Shown here: positions 19,707-33,680 of the stretch, one piece after another
How positions within the stretch are numbered: position 1 is the stretch's first letter
How the letters are laid out: each line of letters opens with the position of its first letter
The notes under the pieces: model-generated
Told to the model about the DNA's origin: nothing
The model's database searches: none
Seen by the model: the letters and a program-made list of their open reading frames with translations, nothing else
From: Clostridium thermosuccinogenes
GTDB lineage: Bacteria > Bacillota > Clostridia > Acetivibrionales > DSM-5807
Reading direction: 5' to 3'
Length of the DNA: 64,000 nucleotides
NCBI RefSeq assembly: GCF_002896855.1
Contig: NZ_CP021850.1
Span: forward strand, 4,055,665 to 4,119,664
Made by a program: the position numbers and the translations under genes

Positions 19707-20057
19707 TCACGATATACCGAATTCTTCTATACTTGTTTTGTACTTCTTGCTGCTTGTAGTTTCCTTGCCGCCTTTTACCTTATAGGTTTCCGGCTTAGGA
19801 TCTGTATCAATTTTTACTATGGCTTTCTTCCAATCCGGTCTTGGTCCCACATGTACACCCATTCTCTTTGTCTTTCCTTCATAATTGACCGTATTAACCT
19901 GAACAACCTTAACCTGGAATAATTTCTCCACAGCATTTTTTATATCGGTTTTTGTAGCATTGACATCAACTACAAAGGTGTACTTGCCGTTAGCTATTTC
20001 CTCATTGCTCTTTTCTGTAATATACGGTCTTTTAATGATTTCTTCCGGGCTTTTCAT
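19707..20057 (-). CDS. rplW: 50S ribosomal protein L23
   Basis: Tunnel-exit protein and docking point for trigger factor and SRP. 116 residues with IKRPYITEKSNE at the start, VNATKTDIKNAVEKLFQVKV and NTVNYEGKTKRMG in the middle; the C-terminal about 20 residues (VKGGKETTSSKKYK onward) are a polar tail longer than in many species. Start overlaps the rplD stop. Confidence 0.96.
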   Translation of the reverse strand: MKSPEEIIKRPYITEKSNEEIANGKYTFVVDVNATKTDIKNAVEKLFQVKVVQVNTVNYEGKTKRMGVHVGPRPDWKKAIVKIDTDPKPETYKVKGGKETTSSKKYKTSIEEFGIS

Positions 20058-20683
20058 TATGCGTACACCTCCTCAACTTTCGAAACAGCATCCTTTGTGA
20101 GTATAAGCTTGTTATACTTCATAAGGTCATAAACATTTATCGTATTTACAAGGGATGTTTTAATCCCCGGTATATTGCGGGCAGATTTCTCAACATTTTC
20201 ATCCTTGTTTGCCAAAACCACCAAAGCGCTTTCATTTTCCAACTTCAAGTTCTTCAGCACATTTACGAACTGCTTCGTCTTTATGCTGTCGAAACCGAAT
20301 TTATCCAGTACAAGGATGTCATTATCTACAACCTTTGAGCTTAATGCCGATTTAAGAGCAAGCCTCTTTACTTTTTTCGGCAGTGTATATCTGTAAGATC
20401 TGGGCTTGGGACCTAATACGATACCACCCTTTATCCACTGGGCTGAACGTATGCTTCCCTGTCTTGCCCTACCTGTTCCTTTTTGTCTCCAAGGCTTTAT
20501 ACCGCCGCCTCTTACTTCACTTTTGGTTTTGGTAGATTGTGTACCTTGTCTTTTATTTGCTAATTGGTTTACAACCGCAAGGTGAATTGCGTTTTGGTTA
20601 ACTTCCACGCCAAATATTTCATCCTTCAGCTGAATATCACCAATCACTTCACCATTTATGTTATACAAATCAACTTTTGGCAT
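20057..20683 (-). CDS. rplD: 50S ribosomal protein L4
   Basis: Assembly protein whose loop reaches the exit tunnel; L4 represses the S10 operon in enteric bacteria. 208 residues with the tunnel loop [21 protein letters not shown] and [22 protein letters not shown]. Lies between rplC and rplW. Confidence 0.97.
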   Translation of the reverse strand: MPKVDLYNINGEVIGDIQLKDEIFGVEVNQNAIHLAVVNQLANKRQGTQSTKTKSEVRGGGIKPWRQKGTGRARQGSIRSAQWIKGGIVLGPKPRSYRYTLPKKVKRLALKSALSSKVVDNDILVLDKFGFDSIKTKQFVNVLKNLKLENESALVVLANKDENVEKSARNIPGIKTSLVNTINVYDLMKYNKLILTKDAVSKVEEVYA

Positions 20684-20706
20684 TTTATATCCTCCCTTCC
20701 AAGTCG

Positions 20707-21345
20707 TTATTTACCTGATTTGACGGTTTCCTTTATTTCCAGGAGACCGCCCTTAGGACCAGGAACTGCTCCTTTTACAACCAGTAAGTTTCTTTCACTG
20801 TCAACCTTGACAACTTCCAGATTCTGAACAGTTACCCTTTCCGCTCCCATATGTCCGGGCAGCTTTTTACCTTTGAAAACTCTTCCCGGGCTCGTATTAG
20901 GACCCATGGAACCAGGTCTTCTATGATACATTGAACCGTGGGTTTCTCTACCACCGGACTGTCCGAATCTCTTTATTGTACTCTGGAAACCCTTACCTTT
21001 TGAAATTCCGCTGACATCAACTTTTTCACCGATCTGGAACATGTCAGCAACCTTGATTTCCTGTCCTACTTCAAAATTATCGGAGTCATCAACTCTGAAC
21101 TCCTTCAAATATCTCAACGGTGATATCTTTGTCTTTGAAAATATACCTTTATCAGGCTTGTTAAGCTTCTTTTCCGAAACTCCTTCGAAACCGACCCTTA
21201 CAGCAGAATAGCCGTCGCTTTCGGTTGTCTTTCTCTGAACAACAGTTATCGGTCCAGCTTCTATAACAGTTACCGGCAAAGCGATTCCGTTTTCATTAAA
21301 TATCTGTGTCATTCCGACCTTTTTACCAAGTATAAATTTCTTCAT
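20707..21345 (-). CDS. rplC: 50S ribosomal protein L3
   Basis: Early-assembly large-subunit protein reaching the peptidyl transferase centre. Starts [16 protein letters not shown]; contains the central-loop [18 protein letters not shown] and [21 protein letters not shown]. The ATG at 21345 has TAGGAGGG 6 nt upstream, so the longer in-frame start at 21384 is rejected. 212 residues. Confidence 0.97.
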   Translation of the reverse strand: MKKFILGKKVGMTQIFNENGIALPVTVIEAGPITVVQRKTTESDGYSAVRVGFEGVSEKKLNKPDKGIFSKTKISPLRYLKEFRVDDSDNFEVGQEIKVADMFQIGEKVDVSGISKGKGFQSTIKRFGQSGGRETHGSMYHRRPGSMGPNTSPGRVFKGKKLPGHMGAERVTVQNLEVVKVDSERNLLVVKGAVPGPKGGLLEIKETVKSGK

Positions 21346-21471
21346 TCTTTTCCCTCCTATGGTTATTGGTTCACATTTTCGCATCAGCGCAATGGGAACT
21401 TGACCTTTTATTGAGCTGTCCTATGGCAATGCCTGGCGATTGCTGACTTGGCCATACGACAAACATCCTTT

Positions 21472-21783
21472 TTACAGTTTTATCTCAATATCGACGCCGG
21501 CAGGCAGATCCAATCTCATTAACGCATCTACAGTCTTTGGTGTAGGAACTAATATGTCTATCAATCTTTTATGTGTTCTCATTTCAAACTGCTCCCTTGA
21601 GTCTTTATACTTATGAGGAGCTCTCAGGATTGTTATTACCTCTTTTTCAGTAGGCAGTGGAACTGGTCCCGACACCTTAGCTCCGGTCCTCTTTGCTGTT
21701 TCAACAATCTTTTCTGCAGACTGATCGATAAGCTGATGATCAAAAGCCTTCAGCCTGATTCTGATTTTCTGTTTGTTTGCCAT
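21472..21783 (-). CDS. rpsJ: 30S ribosomal protein S10
   Basis: First gene of the S10 operon; S10 also works in NusB-dependent antitermination. 103 residues with the start [22 protein letters not shown] and the family block [34 protein letters not shown]. Strong AGGAGG upstream. The operon appears to start from the promoter at 22070-22098. Confidence 0.97.
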   Translation of the reverse strand: MANKQKIRIRLKAFDHQLIDQSAEKIVETAKRTGAKVSGPVPLPTEKEVITILRAPHKYKDSREQFEMRTHKRLIDILVPTPKTVDALMRLDLPAGVDIEIKL

Positions 21784-21865
21784 ACGTAAACCTCCTTATA
21801 CACTAAATTTGCCACGTACAACAAGAATTTCTGTACACTATGCCGGGTGTTTCATATTAAGCTAT

Positions 21866-21912
21866 ATAAAAACCCAGGTAATCATTTAGCCTGTACGACT
21901 AGTTAACCTGGG
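21866..21912 (-). terminator. attenuator-like hairpin in the rpsJ leader
   Basis: Between the S10 promoter and rpsJ, CCCAGGT (arms at 21906-21912 and 21873-21879) forms a 7-bp stem with a large loop, followed on the minus strand by TTTTTATA. This is the layout of an intrinsic terminator inside the leader, about 85 nt before the rpsJ start. The large 26-nt loop makes it weak as a constitutive terminator; conditional use is an inference. Confidence 0.5.
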
Positions 21913-22069
21913 CTGTACTCATACATAGACACACTTCAAGCGTGAATATCGCAAAATGTACAGTGACTTGTCGCCCGGTTTCTCTGAATCGGACATTCTC
22001 GGTGAAAGTTCCCTATTTCTCTGAATAGCAATCTCCCACTTCATCGTATGCCACGTCACAACATACAGT

Positions 22070-22098
22070 ATTCTACTATATAATTATTTTTTTTGCAA
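22070..22098 (-). promoter_or_regulatory. sigma-A promoter of the S10 operon
   Basis: Minus-strand TTGCAA (22093-22098) and TAGAAT (22070-22075) are separated by 17 bp, with an A/T tract between them. It would begin transcription about 280 nt upstream of rpsJ, giving a long leader. The 413-bp interval 21784-22196 has no gene; apart from this promoter and the hairpin at 21866 nothing else was recognised. Confidence 0.65.
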
Positions 22099-22196
22099 GG
22101 GGATTTTTCAAAAAAGTTTATAAAGCACAAAAACCTGCAATAGCGGATATGAAGCCCTTCGGAAAGGTTGTAACAAATTTCCACCTCTTTATAGAA

Positions 22197-23783
22197 TTAA
22201 AGGTGAACTACCTTATTGGCGCATGCTGTCAATCTTTTGTTATGAGACACATATATTATCGTCTTATCCCACATTTCTATAAACTTACACACCCAATTTA
22301 GTCCGTCAGCATCAAGGCTGTTATTAGGTTCATCCAACAATATGATCGGCGTATCCCGTATCAGTGCTCTCGCAATTGAAATCCGCTGTTTTTCTCCTCC
22401 GGACAGGGTGCCGCCTGAAGCATCAAGGACCATATCTTTTAAATACAGGATTCCTAAATTATCCATGAGATTTTTGATTCTGTCATCAGTGGCATTGATA
22501 TTTCCAAGCCGGATGTTATCATAAACAGTCCCCGGAAAGAGGCACACATCCTGCATCGCGTAGGCAAAACAACTTCTCCATGCGTCAAGGTTGAGTTCTT
22601 TTAACTCGCTGCTCGAAATAGTGATTTTTCCATCATAATCTTTCAACAGGCCGCTTAGGATTTTTAAGAGGGTGGATTTTCCACTGCCGTTGGAGCCGCA
22701 AATAGCAATTTTATCTCCCTTTTGGATATTAAAGGACAGTCCGTCAATAATTTTCCCTTTTTCATCATAGGAGTAACTCAAATTATCCACTATTATTGGA
22801 AATAGATTGTCTTGTATGTCGATGCCGCCATTCGCCTCACTGTCCGCATATATTGTCATAAGCCTGTCGGAGATGTTTTTTATGACGGGTATTCCCTTTA
22901 CGACAGCAGAAATATTGTTAAGAAGGTTGTCGAATATGGCAAGATATCCGAACATTTCTGCTACCGACCCGGGAGATATGCTTTTATTGGCCACCATAAC
23001 AGCCCCAACAATAAATATTACTAAAGAAGCCGATGTATTTACCAAATTTGAAATGCTGCCGCTTATCTCCTTATAGGTAATGCTTTTTTTCATAGTCCGG
23101 TGATAATAGGATTTGAATTTTTCATCCAGGCGGGAACACAATGCATTTTTTAGAGCAAATAACCTTACAATATGCGGTTGCCGTACTATATCCGCTTCAT
23201 AAGCTCTTACACCGGTAAGATACTCCCTCTCTTCCCTGTCAAATTTTGATTCGACATGAAGTACGAATGCAGGTACTAGTAATTTCAGCAGTGAAAGGCA
23301 TATAGTGCTGATACCAAACCATATATTTATGCTTAATGTATTGAACAGCAGCACAACGGCAGATATAAGCGTAACAATTATCTTGGTCGCTATATCCATC
23401 CAATAGATTCTGAAATTATTCGGGTCATTCTCCAGCCTGTACTGGACTTCTCCCTCATCTAATGCCATGGCTTTTTTGTATTCCTTGTCGAGAAACCGGG
23501 AAGATATGATCCTGTCATGCAAAAGAGCACCTTTTAGCATGCTTATATTGCATATCAACTCCAGAAGAGGAAAGATAAAAACTGTCAGAGATATGCAAAT
23601 CAACAGCCGCATGATATTTTCCCTTGCATAGGCAATATCTAGTTTAAATACCGCGTCGGCAAAGTTTCCCAATACTTTCGCGGTCAATATTGTAACTAGA
23701 TATATGGACAAGTCTCCGCATAAACTAATTACAAGAGGCTTAAGCATCGCCCTGCAGCAATCCTTATATATTAACCTTTTCAT
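22197..23783 (-). CDS. ABC exporter half-transporter (membrane-ATPase fusion), second of pair
   Basis: Type IV ABC exporter half: an N-terminal membrane domain with about five to six hydrophobic helices (residues 10-310) and a C-terminal nucleotide-binding domain with Walker A CGSNGSGKST, signature LSGGEKQR, Walker B IILLDEPNNSLD and the switch histidine in YVSHNK. The catalytic set is intact; DEPN replaces the commoner DEPT. The ATG at 23783 has GGGGGA 7 nt upstream and lies inside the end of the preceding exporter gene (20-bp overlap), so the two are translationally coupled and probably form a heterodimer. Substrate unknown; peptide export is the usual role of such pairs next to a small ORF. 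Confidence 0.85.
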   Translation of the reverse strand: MKRLIYKDCCRAMLKPLVISLCGDLSIYLVTILTAKVLGNFADAVFKLDIAYARENIMRLLICISLTVFIFPLLELICNISMLKGALLHDRIISSRFLDKEYKKAMALDEGEVQYRLENDPNNFRIYWMDIATKIIVTLISAVVLLFNTLSINIWFGISTICLSLLKLLVPAFVLHVESKFDREEREYLTGVRAYEADIVRQPHIVRLFALKNALCSRLDEKFKSYYHRTMKKSITYKEISGSISNLVNTSASLVIFIVGAVMVANKSISPGSVAEMFGYLAIFDNLLNNISAVVKGIPVIKNISDRLMTIYADSEANGGIDIQDNLFPIIVDNLSYSYDEKGKIIDGLSFNIQKGDKIAICGSNGSGKSTLLKILSGLLKDYDGKITISSSELKELNLDAWRSCFAYAMQDVCLFPGTVYDNIRLGNINATDDRIKNLMDNLGILYLKDMVLDASGGTLSGGEKQRISIARALIRDTPIILLDEPNNSLDADGLNWVCKFIEMWDKTIIYVSHNKRLTACANKVVHL

Positions 23784-25371
23784 ATATGAATCCCCCGTTT
23801 CCAACCGTTAGGATTTTATCCGCCAGTTCTGTCAATTCATCATCATGGGTGATGATAACAGCCCCAGCTCTTCTTTCTTTTATCATATCGCAGAACACTT
23901 CTTTTGCTGCAACATCAAGGGAATTAGTCGGTTCGTCCAGTAATATCAAAGATCTGTCTAGCCCTAATGCAATAGACAGAAAACCTTTCTTCCTTTCGCC
24001 GCCGGATAAATCTCTGATAATCGATTTTTTAATTGTTTCTTCCGTCAGCCCAAACCTGTATGCATTGTATAATATCCGAACCCTCTTTTCATCTTGATTT
24101 GTCAGCATAGTATATAGTTCATACAAAGTCATATCAAATATTGCATCTTCCTGGGGCAAATAGAAAAGGTTTGACTCCAATTCATTCTCTTTCATCTCTG
24201 AAGGTATTGCACCTGCAACAGACAACTCACCTTCATAACCAATAATCAATCCACAAATCAATTTAAGCAATGTTGACTTACCGATACCATTTTCACCTTT
24301 TACAATGGTGATTTCGTTAAAGGAGATTTCGGCGCTTACCCGGTCAAAAATGAGTTTATCCTCATAGGAGAAAGAAAACTCTTTCATTTTAATTGTATTA
24401 TCTTTACCGGAAAAGGTATTTTTAGCTGTAACAGGCTCAAACCATGCATTAAGTCTTTTGGATGCAACTTTCGATACGGTAATGGCGGGAACAGTATCAA
24501 AAACCGCCTTAACGGCGAAAAAAAATGTGCCTGAAAGCGCAATAGCAGCAACACCACTTTCCAGTGAAGCCTTGTTCCATAACACCATCGCTCCAATAAT
24601 ACCATAGGAACCATACTTTAATATGTTTGACGCAAATGAACTCATTGTCCTTTCCAATGAACCAGTGATTTCCGCTTTACTGCCGATCTTTATGTATTTT
24701 TTGTGTATAGTTGCCAGATTCCTTATATACCATTCTTTTAATTTATAAAGCTTTATTGTAGGGAAACCTCTGTAGCTTGCTATAATATAGTCAGTCAAAT
24801 CTGCTTCAACCTTCCGGGTTTCCTCATAATTCACCTGTAAATACCTTTTTACAATAATAGGCGGAAAGATTTGAACCAGCGATATACCCACTAAAATAAC
24901 GGCAATGGCAAGACTGTGATAGGAAATAAAAGAAAAGCACGCTATGGCGTTTATTATCGCCGAGCCCAATCCAGGTACCAATTCAATTTTTTTATTTATA
25001 ATTGTGTTGAAGTCATCGTTCAGATTTTCAATAGTTTCTCCATGTTCACTATTATAAAGCCTATGTAACGGTTGCGACAAAAACTGAATATATAATATCA
25101 TCTTGCATTTATGTGTCGACAAGGCTTTTAATCTATTAAACATTATTCCTGTAGGCGCTTTAAAAAACTCCCATCCTATTGTGATACCCATAAGCCAGGC
25201 TACTCTATTTAGAAGATTCTTCAAATCCCCGGAGGTAGCAAAAGATACGATTTCTTTCATTATATTGGCTGTTATTAATGGAATGGGAATAAAAACAGTG
25301 TTTAGCATCCAGGATATGATGGCTGTTTTATAAAGTTGCTTTTTGAATTGCTTGTCCGCAGCAGCTTTCAT
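23764..25371 (-). CDS. ABC exporter half-transporter (membrane-ATPase fusion), first of pair
   Basis: Same architecture as its downstream partner: membrane domain over about residues 15-300, then an ATPase with Walker A GENGIGKST, signature LSGGERKK, Walker B LILLDEPTNSLD and the switch histidine in IITHDD. Start taken at the ATG at 25371, which has GGTGG upstream; ATGs at 25386 and 25398 are possible but lack a binding site. It overlaps the 3' end of a small ORF (ending at 25328) just upstream. The pair is AT-rich relative to the flanking ribosomal genes and lies between the S10 operon and an insertion sequence, which suggests acquired DNA. Confidence 0.83.
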   Translation of the reverse strand: MKAAADKQFKKQLYKTAIISWMLNTVFIPIPLITANIMKEIVSFATSGDLKNLLNRVAWLMGITIGWEFFKAPTGIMFNRLKALSTHKCKMILYIQFLSQPLHRLYNSEHGETIENLNDDFNTIINKKIELVPGLGSAIINAIACFSFISYHSLAIAVILVGISLVQIFPPIIVKRYLQVNYEETRKVEADLTDYIIASYRGFPTIKLYKLKEWYIRNLATIHKKYIKIGSKAEITGSLERTMSSFASNILKYGSYGIIGAMVLWNKASLESGVAAIALSGTFFFAVKAVFDTVPAITVSKVASKRLNAWFEPVTAKNTFSGKDNTIKMKEFSFSYEDKLIFDRVSAEISFNEITIVKGENGIGKSTLLKLICGLIIGYEGELSVAGAIPSEMKENELESNLFYLPQEDAIFDMTLYELYTMLTNQDEKRVRILYNAYRFGLTEETIKKSIIRDLSGGERKKGFLSIALGLDRSLILLDEPTNSLDVAAKEVFCDMIKERRAGAVIITHDDELTELADKILTVGNGGFIYEKVNI

Positions 25372-25519
25372 CTTTTTCACCACCATAAAGCTTATCATAT
25401 AATGTTTTTAAAGGTGTGCAAATGTGTTCCAAATCGGCACTACAACCATTTAAATATTTTTTTAAAGTTTTTAATTGAGCATGAATAGTTATTATAGAAA
25501 TCGCCTTCAATGAATTCAT
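25328..25519 (-). pseudogene. 3' remnant of a small ORF cut by the insertion sequence
   Basis: A 63-codon minus-strand ORF starts only 10 bp from the IS left end and runs 44 bp into the first exporter gene. Its ATG has no ribosome binding site, since the IS end lies where one should be. It encodes a basic, leucine/lysine-rich segment followed by LYGGEKDE and CC near the C-terminus. If the IS is removed in thought, the frame stays open on the far side (27084-27157) back to a TTG, giving about 91 residues. I do not recognise the family. No duplicated target site was seen, so the exact junction, and hence the frame, is uncertain. Confidence 0.35.
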
Positions 25520-25529
25520 CAAATTTTTT

Positions 25530-27083
25530 GGTTCAACGATAAATTTTGTGGCACATTGACAATTCCATAAAGTACCTTGGAAAATACCTGGTAAAAGGTA
25601 TTTAAAAATCCGGCAACCTCCCTTACAGTATTATACGCCAATATAAACACAAAGGAGGTGTACCGGATGAATAACATATTAGATTTTACAGCACAAATGC
25701 TTGGTGTTCAAGACTTAAAGGTTATTCATACCTATGTAAATAATGGCATATTTACTGTTTGTGCTATGCCATCAACCATTTCAGGAATTTGCCCGAAATG
25801 TGGTTGCACAACAGAAACAATACATGATGTAAGGGTTCAGGACTATATTCATCTACCTATATGGGGTACAAAAACCGTCTTGGTGTTGCCAATATTCCGT
25901 TTGGAATGCAAATGCGACCCTGACCATCCCTTTGACTTGAGGTATAGTTTTATAAGGGAATACCAGCGCCAGACGATACCTTATGAAATATATATTTACA
26001 ACCTGTGTAAACAAAACACGATAGAAAATGTATGTCTACTTGAAGGTATCAGTCATGGTAAATGCCAGAGAATTTTCAACCACTATGCCCAGGAAGAAAT
26101 TGATTCAAGGCCGTCTAAGAAGGTAAGGTTTATCGGCATAGACGATCTGGCAAGAAGAAAGGGTCACAATTATAACACTGCGGTATATGACCTTGAAACC
26201 CATTCAGTGATAGCCATGTTCAGGGGAAGAACCAAGGAAGATGTAATAGCCTATTTCAAACACTTAAGTGAAGAGTTCAGGAATGATATCGAAGCTGCTG
26301 CCATGGATATGAGCAGGAGTTACTGTAACGGGGTGCTCGAAACCCTTCCCAATGCTAAACCGGTTATCGACAGGTTTCATGTATCACAGTTGCTTCATGA
26401 CCAGGTAGACGATGCACGAAAACACATTCAAAATAAAGTCAGGAAGGAAGAAGGCGATAAACAAAAGGTATTCGGCATCCGTTGGGCATTACTTAAGAAC
26501 TTCGAAGACCTTGAGGCTGATGAGATGAACCGACTTTTTAAAGTATGTGATGAATACCCAGAACTCGGTGAATGTTTTGCCATAAAGGAAGAATTCCGCA
26601 AGTTCTTCAAGATCAATACCAAGGAAAATGCCGCAGCTTTTATTGATTATTTCAAGGAATTGGTTGAGGAAAGCCAGATACCTGAGCTCCTATCCTTCAA
26701 TCAAACCCTTGACCACTGGCGAGAATACATTCTTAACTATTATGATTGCAAAATCAGCAACGGACCCACTGAGGGGTTCAATCACAAGATTAAGAATATA
26801 AAACGCCGGGCCTATGGATATCGAAATGACAAAAACTTCGAAATCCGGGTTAAGCTTGAATGTGCATAGTCCTTTTGTAGGTTTTCAAGGTACATAGGTT
26901 AGGTCTAACCATTATTACTGGAACAATTATCGTATTGAGTTTACCTAACCCAAACTATATAAAATGTAGTGAAATTTACATTTTTAAGCTCCCAAGTCGC
27001 TGGTAAAATTGATCAGGTGATTCCTTGAATTTACCAGTTGACGCTGGGGCATTACCGCTTAGCACAAAATTCGTGGATGAACC
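25530..27083 (+). mobile_element. ISL3-family insertion sequence
   Basis: A 1,554-bp element bounded by imperfect inverted repeats of about 22 bp. Both ends start GGTTCA and share AATTTTGTG at the same offset, with a variable six bases between. One transposase gene fills most of the element. The flanking eight bases (AATTTTTT on the left, TTATATTT on the right) do not match, so no clear 8-bp target duplication can be shown; the element may be old, or flanked by a deletion. It separates a promoter-like sequence at 27267 from the exporter genes. Confidence 0.85.
25667..26869 (+). CDS. ISL3-family transposase
   Basis: A 400-residue DDE transposase. The N-terminus has a zinc-ribbon-like CPKCGC and a second cysteine pair (CKC near residue 85), as in the ISL3 family. 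The catalytic core includes IGIDDLARRKGHNY (first D), AAAMDMSRSYCNG (second D) and, close to the C-terminus, GPTEGFNHKIKNIKRRAYGYR (E). ATG at 25667 has AAAGGAGG upstream. The reading frame is intact, so the enzyme may be active. It is the only plus-strand gene of this part of the window. Confidence 0.93.
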   Translation: MNNILDFTAQMLGVQDLKVIHTYVNNGIFTVCAMPSTISGICPKCGCTTETIHDVRVQDYIHLPIWGTKTVLVLPIFRLECKCDPDHPFDLRYSFIREYQRQTIPYEIYIYNLCKQNTIENVCLLEGISHGKCQRIFNHYAQEEIDSRPSKKVRFIGIDDLARRKGHNYNTAVYDLETHSVIAMFRGRTKEDVIAYFKHLSEEFRNDIEAAAMDMSRSYCNGVLETLPNAKPVIDRFHVSQLLHDQVDDARKHIQNKVRKEEGDKQKVFGIRWALLKNFEDLEADEMNRLFKVCDEYPELGECFAIKEEFRKFFKINTKENAAAFIDYFKELVEESQIPELLSFNQTLDHWREYILNYYDCKISNGPTEGFNHKIKNIKRRAYGYRNDKNFEIRVKLECA

Positions 27084-27623
27084 TTATATTTTTGATCTAT
27101 TATTATCCCAGGTATAAGATTGACCTTATGGAAATAGTCTGTTTCTCGATAATTCAAACTTTACCGCATCCTGTGAGCTTATGCTTTATTATTAACATAT
27201 TATTATTAATACAACTATTTATTTTTCAATGCGCAAATCGAACCAATGCAATTTTATCTATTATAGTATTTAACATACTTGTATACATTTGTCAATTGTA
27301 ATTTTATTTTACATGGTATATTGTACTGATTATACTAATTTCGTACAATTGCAAGCCTTGTAATTTCTTAAACTAACACCATACTATAATAGTACGTGAA
27401 AATTGCCCCTACAGTAGAATTAATTCACCATAGATTTAAAATAATAAAATAAAGGGAATTCTCTCCTATGAAAAGCAAACTTTATCTATAGTAAGAATGA
27501 AAGAAATTGACCACTCTGTTCATTAAAATAGAAGATTATTGCGCTGCTATTATCCATTACTTTTGCCTGCAGCTTTCTGTAATGAAACAATTGAAATTAT
27601 CTCTCTATGCCTCAATACAACAA
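27084..27623. other. 540-bp AT-rich gap between the IS and the 5S rRNA terminator
   Basis: No convincing ORF. The left part (27084-27157) may be the 5' end of the small ORF broken by the IS, and 27267-27295 is a promoter-like sequence. The rest (27300-27620) is AT-rich with no recognised RNA, repeat or gene. Confidence 0.5.
27267..27295 (-). promoter_or_regulatory. candidate promoter cut off from the exporter genes
   Basis: Minus-strand TTGACA (27290-27295) with TAAATA 17 bp downstream (27267-27272); a second -10-like TATAAT lies slightly beyond. It points toward the insertion sequence and would have served the small ORF and the two exporter genes if the IS were absent. Confidence 0.45.
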
Positions 27624-27650
27624 AACCCTGAGGTGAATAACCTCAGGGTT
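27624..27650 (-). terminator. rRNA operon terminator
   Basis: A perfect 11-bp stem (AACCCTGAGGT/ACCTCAGGGTT) with a 5-nt loop, followed on the minus strand by TTGTTGTATT. It lies about 10 bp beyond the 3' end of 5S rRNA. Confidence 0.9.
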
Positions 27651-27660
27651 CTGATATAAA

Positions 27661-27777
27661 TCTGGCAGCGACCTACTTTCCCAGGACGTCTCCGTCCAAG
27701 TATCATCGGCACTGAGAAGCTTAACTGCCGTGTTCGGAATGGGTACGGGTGTTTCCTTCTCGTTATTGCCACCAGAT
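27661..27777 (-). rRNA. rrf: 5S ribosomal RNA
   Basis: About 117 nt, matching bacterial 5S rRNA: the complementary ends TGGTGGC and GCCAG, the loop region GAACCCG-like stretch and the CCGATGATACT segment are all present on the minus strand. Ends are estimated from the terminal helix. Confidence 0.95.
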
Positions 27778-27922
27778 ATCTAAAATTGTGATATGCTTCG
27801 TATTGCTGCGTCAGCCTTCCTGCCTCCGGTACTCATTTATCTTTCATAAATTCCGTTCCTCAGCAGTCGGCTTCCTTGCACTACTTGCATCTGACAATTT
27901 TATAAACTTTGTGCAATTTCTT

Positions 27923-27949
27923 GCACTCTCAAAACTATATAATGTAAGC
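27923..27949 (-). other. 23S processing-stalk arm, 3' side
   Basis: This stretch is complementary to 31245-31271 on the other side of 23S rRNA, pairing over about 27 nt (core TTACATTATATAGTTTT). Such flanking stems are cut by RNase III to release pre-23S rRNA. Confidence 0.75.
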
Positions 27950-28002
27950 TTTCTTCGAAGACTTGTCTTCACTTTCAGACTATTAAAAGACCTTCTTTTC
28001 TT

Positions 28003-31060
<3,058 letters not shown>

Positions 31061-31244
31061 TCTTAGATACGATCTCTCGATATCTTTCGGTTCTCTTCAA
31101 GTGATTGTCTTTTAACCATCTTGTGAAGACTTCCTAAGAGTCACGCATACCTTTCGATACTTGTTACCCTTATTTTTTCTTGTCTTCTCATCTTCTGAAA
31201 ACTGCTATAACCTTCGCATTACTGCTCGGTTCTAACAATTTTCA

Positions 31245-31271
31245 ACTTACATTATATAGTTTTCAAAGTGC
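31245..31271 (-). other. 23S processing-stalk arm, 5' side
   Basis: Complementary to 27923-27949 beyond the 3' end of 23S rRNA, forming the processing stem of pre-23S rRNA. Confidence 0.75.
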
Positions 31272-31324
31272 AAGTTCTTCGGCTGACTTCTGACTTTTTA
31301 AGTCTTCATCAACCGGGATTTATT

Positions 31325-31353
31325 ATTATACATGGTTGGCATATCAATGTCAA
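31325..31353 (-). promoter_or_regulatory. perfect consensus promoter between tRNA-Ile and 23S
   Basis: Minus-strand TTGACA (31348-31353), 17 bp, TATAAT (31325-31330): a perfect sigma-A consensus. It lies 51 bp past the tRNA 3' end and would start transcription about 255 nt upstream of 23S rRNA. It is embedded in a roughly 50-bp sequence repeated on the other side of the tRNA. The rest of the 343-bp spacer 31061-31403 shows only the processing stem. Confidence 0.7.
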
Positions 31354-31403
31354 CCAGTACTTTTTTCCTTCTCTCCTAACTCTTATTGAGCTATTCAAGA
31401 AAG

Positions 31404-31480
<77 letters not shown>

Positions 31481-31533
31481 ATATTATTATATCCAATTTT
31501 CTCTGACGGCTTATTAACCATCAGGGACTTCTT

Positions 31534-31562
31534 ATTATACATGATTGACGCTTAAATGTCAA
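31534..31562 (-). promoter_or_regulatory. perfect consensus promoter between 16S and tRNA-Ile
   Basis: Minus-strand TTGACA (31557-31562), 17 bp, TATAAT (31534-31539), a perfect sigma-A consensus, 54 bp upstream of tRNA-Ile. It sits in the second copy of the repeat found at 31325-31375. The spacer part of the promoter forms a partial palindrome around the -35 (GTTGACA with GTCAATC). Confidence 0.7.
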
Positions 31563-31593
31563 CCAGTACTTTTTCTTTTTTCAAAACCTCATT

Positions 31594-31629
31594 GGGCTTT
31601 GAAAACTAAACAGTGTAGACAAGGAACTC
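31594..31629 (-). other. 16S processing-stalk arm, 3' side
   Basis: Complementary to 33496-33535 upstream of 16S rRNA over about 36 nt with few mismatches (core CTTTGAAAA, TAAACAGTGTA, GGAACTC). The stem encloses pre-16S rRNA. Confidence 0.8.
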
Positions 31630-31709
31630 TTTAACCGGTAACATTTCTGTTATCCGGTATCGACCAGAAGATTCGTCCTCACCTGATGCTATCCATCAGA
31701 TTCGGACCG

Positions 31710-33418
<1,709 letters not shown>

Positions 33419-33495
33419 AGATTTCTTTTATTCAAAAGCCTTTTGGCTCTGTTTACTTACTAGCTTTTATAAGCACGTAACTCAAATTCATTTTC

Positions 33496-33535
33496 GAGTT
33501 CCCTTTGTCTTTACACTGTTTACTTTTCAAAGTCC
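33496..33535 (-). other. 16S processing-stalk arm, 5' side
   Basis: Pairs with 31594-31629 beyond the 16S 3' end to form the RNase III processing stem of pre-16S rRNA. Confidence 0.8.
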
Positions 33536-33568
33536 AATTTTTTGCCGCCTCACCGAAGCGGCTTGATT

Positions 33569-33597
33569 ATCATACCTCGCTGTCCCGCTTTTGTCAA
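33569..33597 (-). promoter_or_regulatory. rRNA operon promoter P2
   Basis: Minus-strand TTGACA (33592-33597), 17 bp, TATGAT (33569-33574). The transcript would begin near 33562, immediately before a GCCGC/GCGGC hairpin (33544-33562) that may belong to the antitermination leader. About 145 bp upstream of mature 16S. Confidence 0.8.
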
Positions 33598-33680
33598 CAC
33601 TTTTTTTCTTTGAACTTTTTACCGGTTTTCTCATCCCGGTTCAAGTCCGCTGTGTTGCCCGCCGCAGCGACAGCTTTTAT

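Noticed and set aside
25522-27091. An 8-bp target-site duplication around the IS
   Set aside because: The flanking octamers AATTTTTT and TTATATTT do not match.
31061-31403. A tRNA-Ala in the spacer after tRNA-Ile
   Set aside because: No cloverleaf or TTCGA loop with matching stems was found in this stretch.
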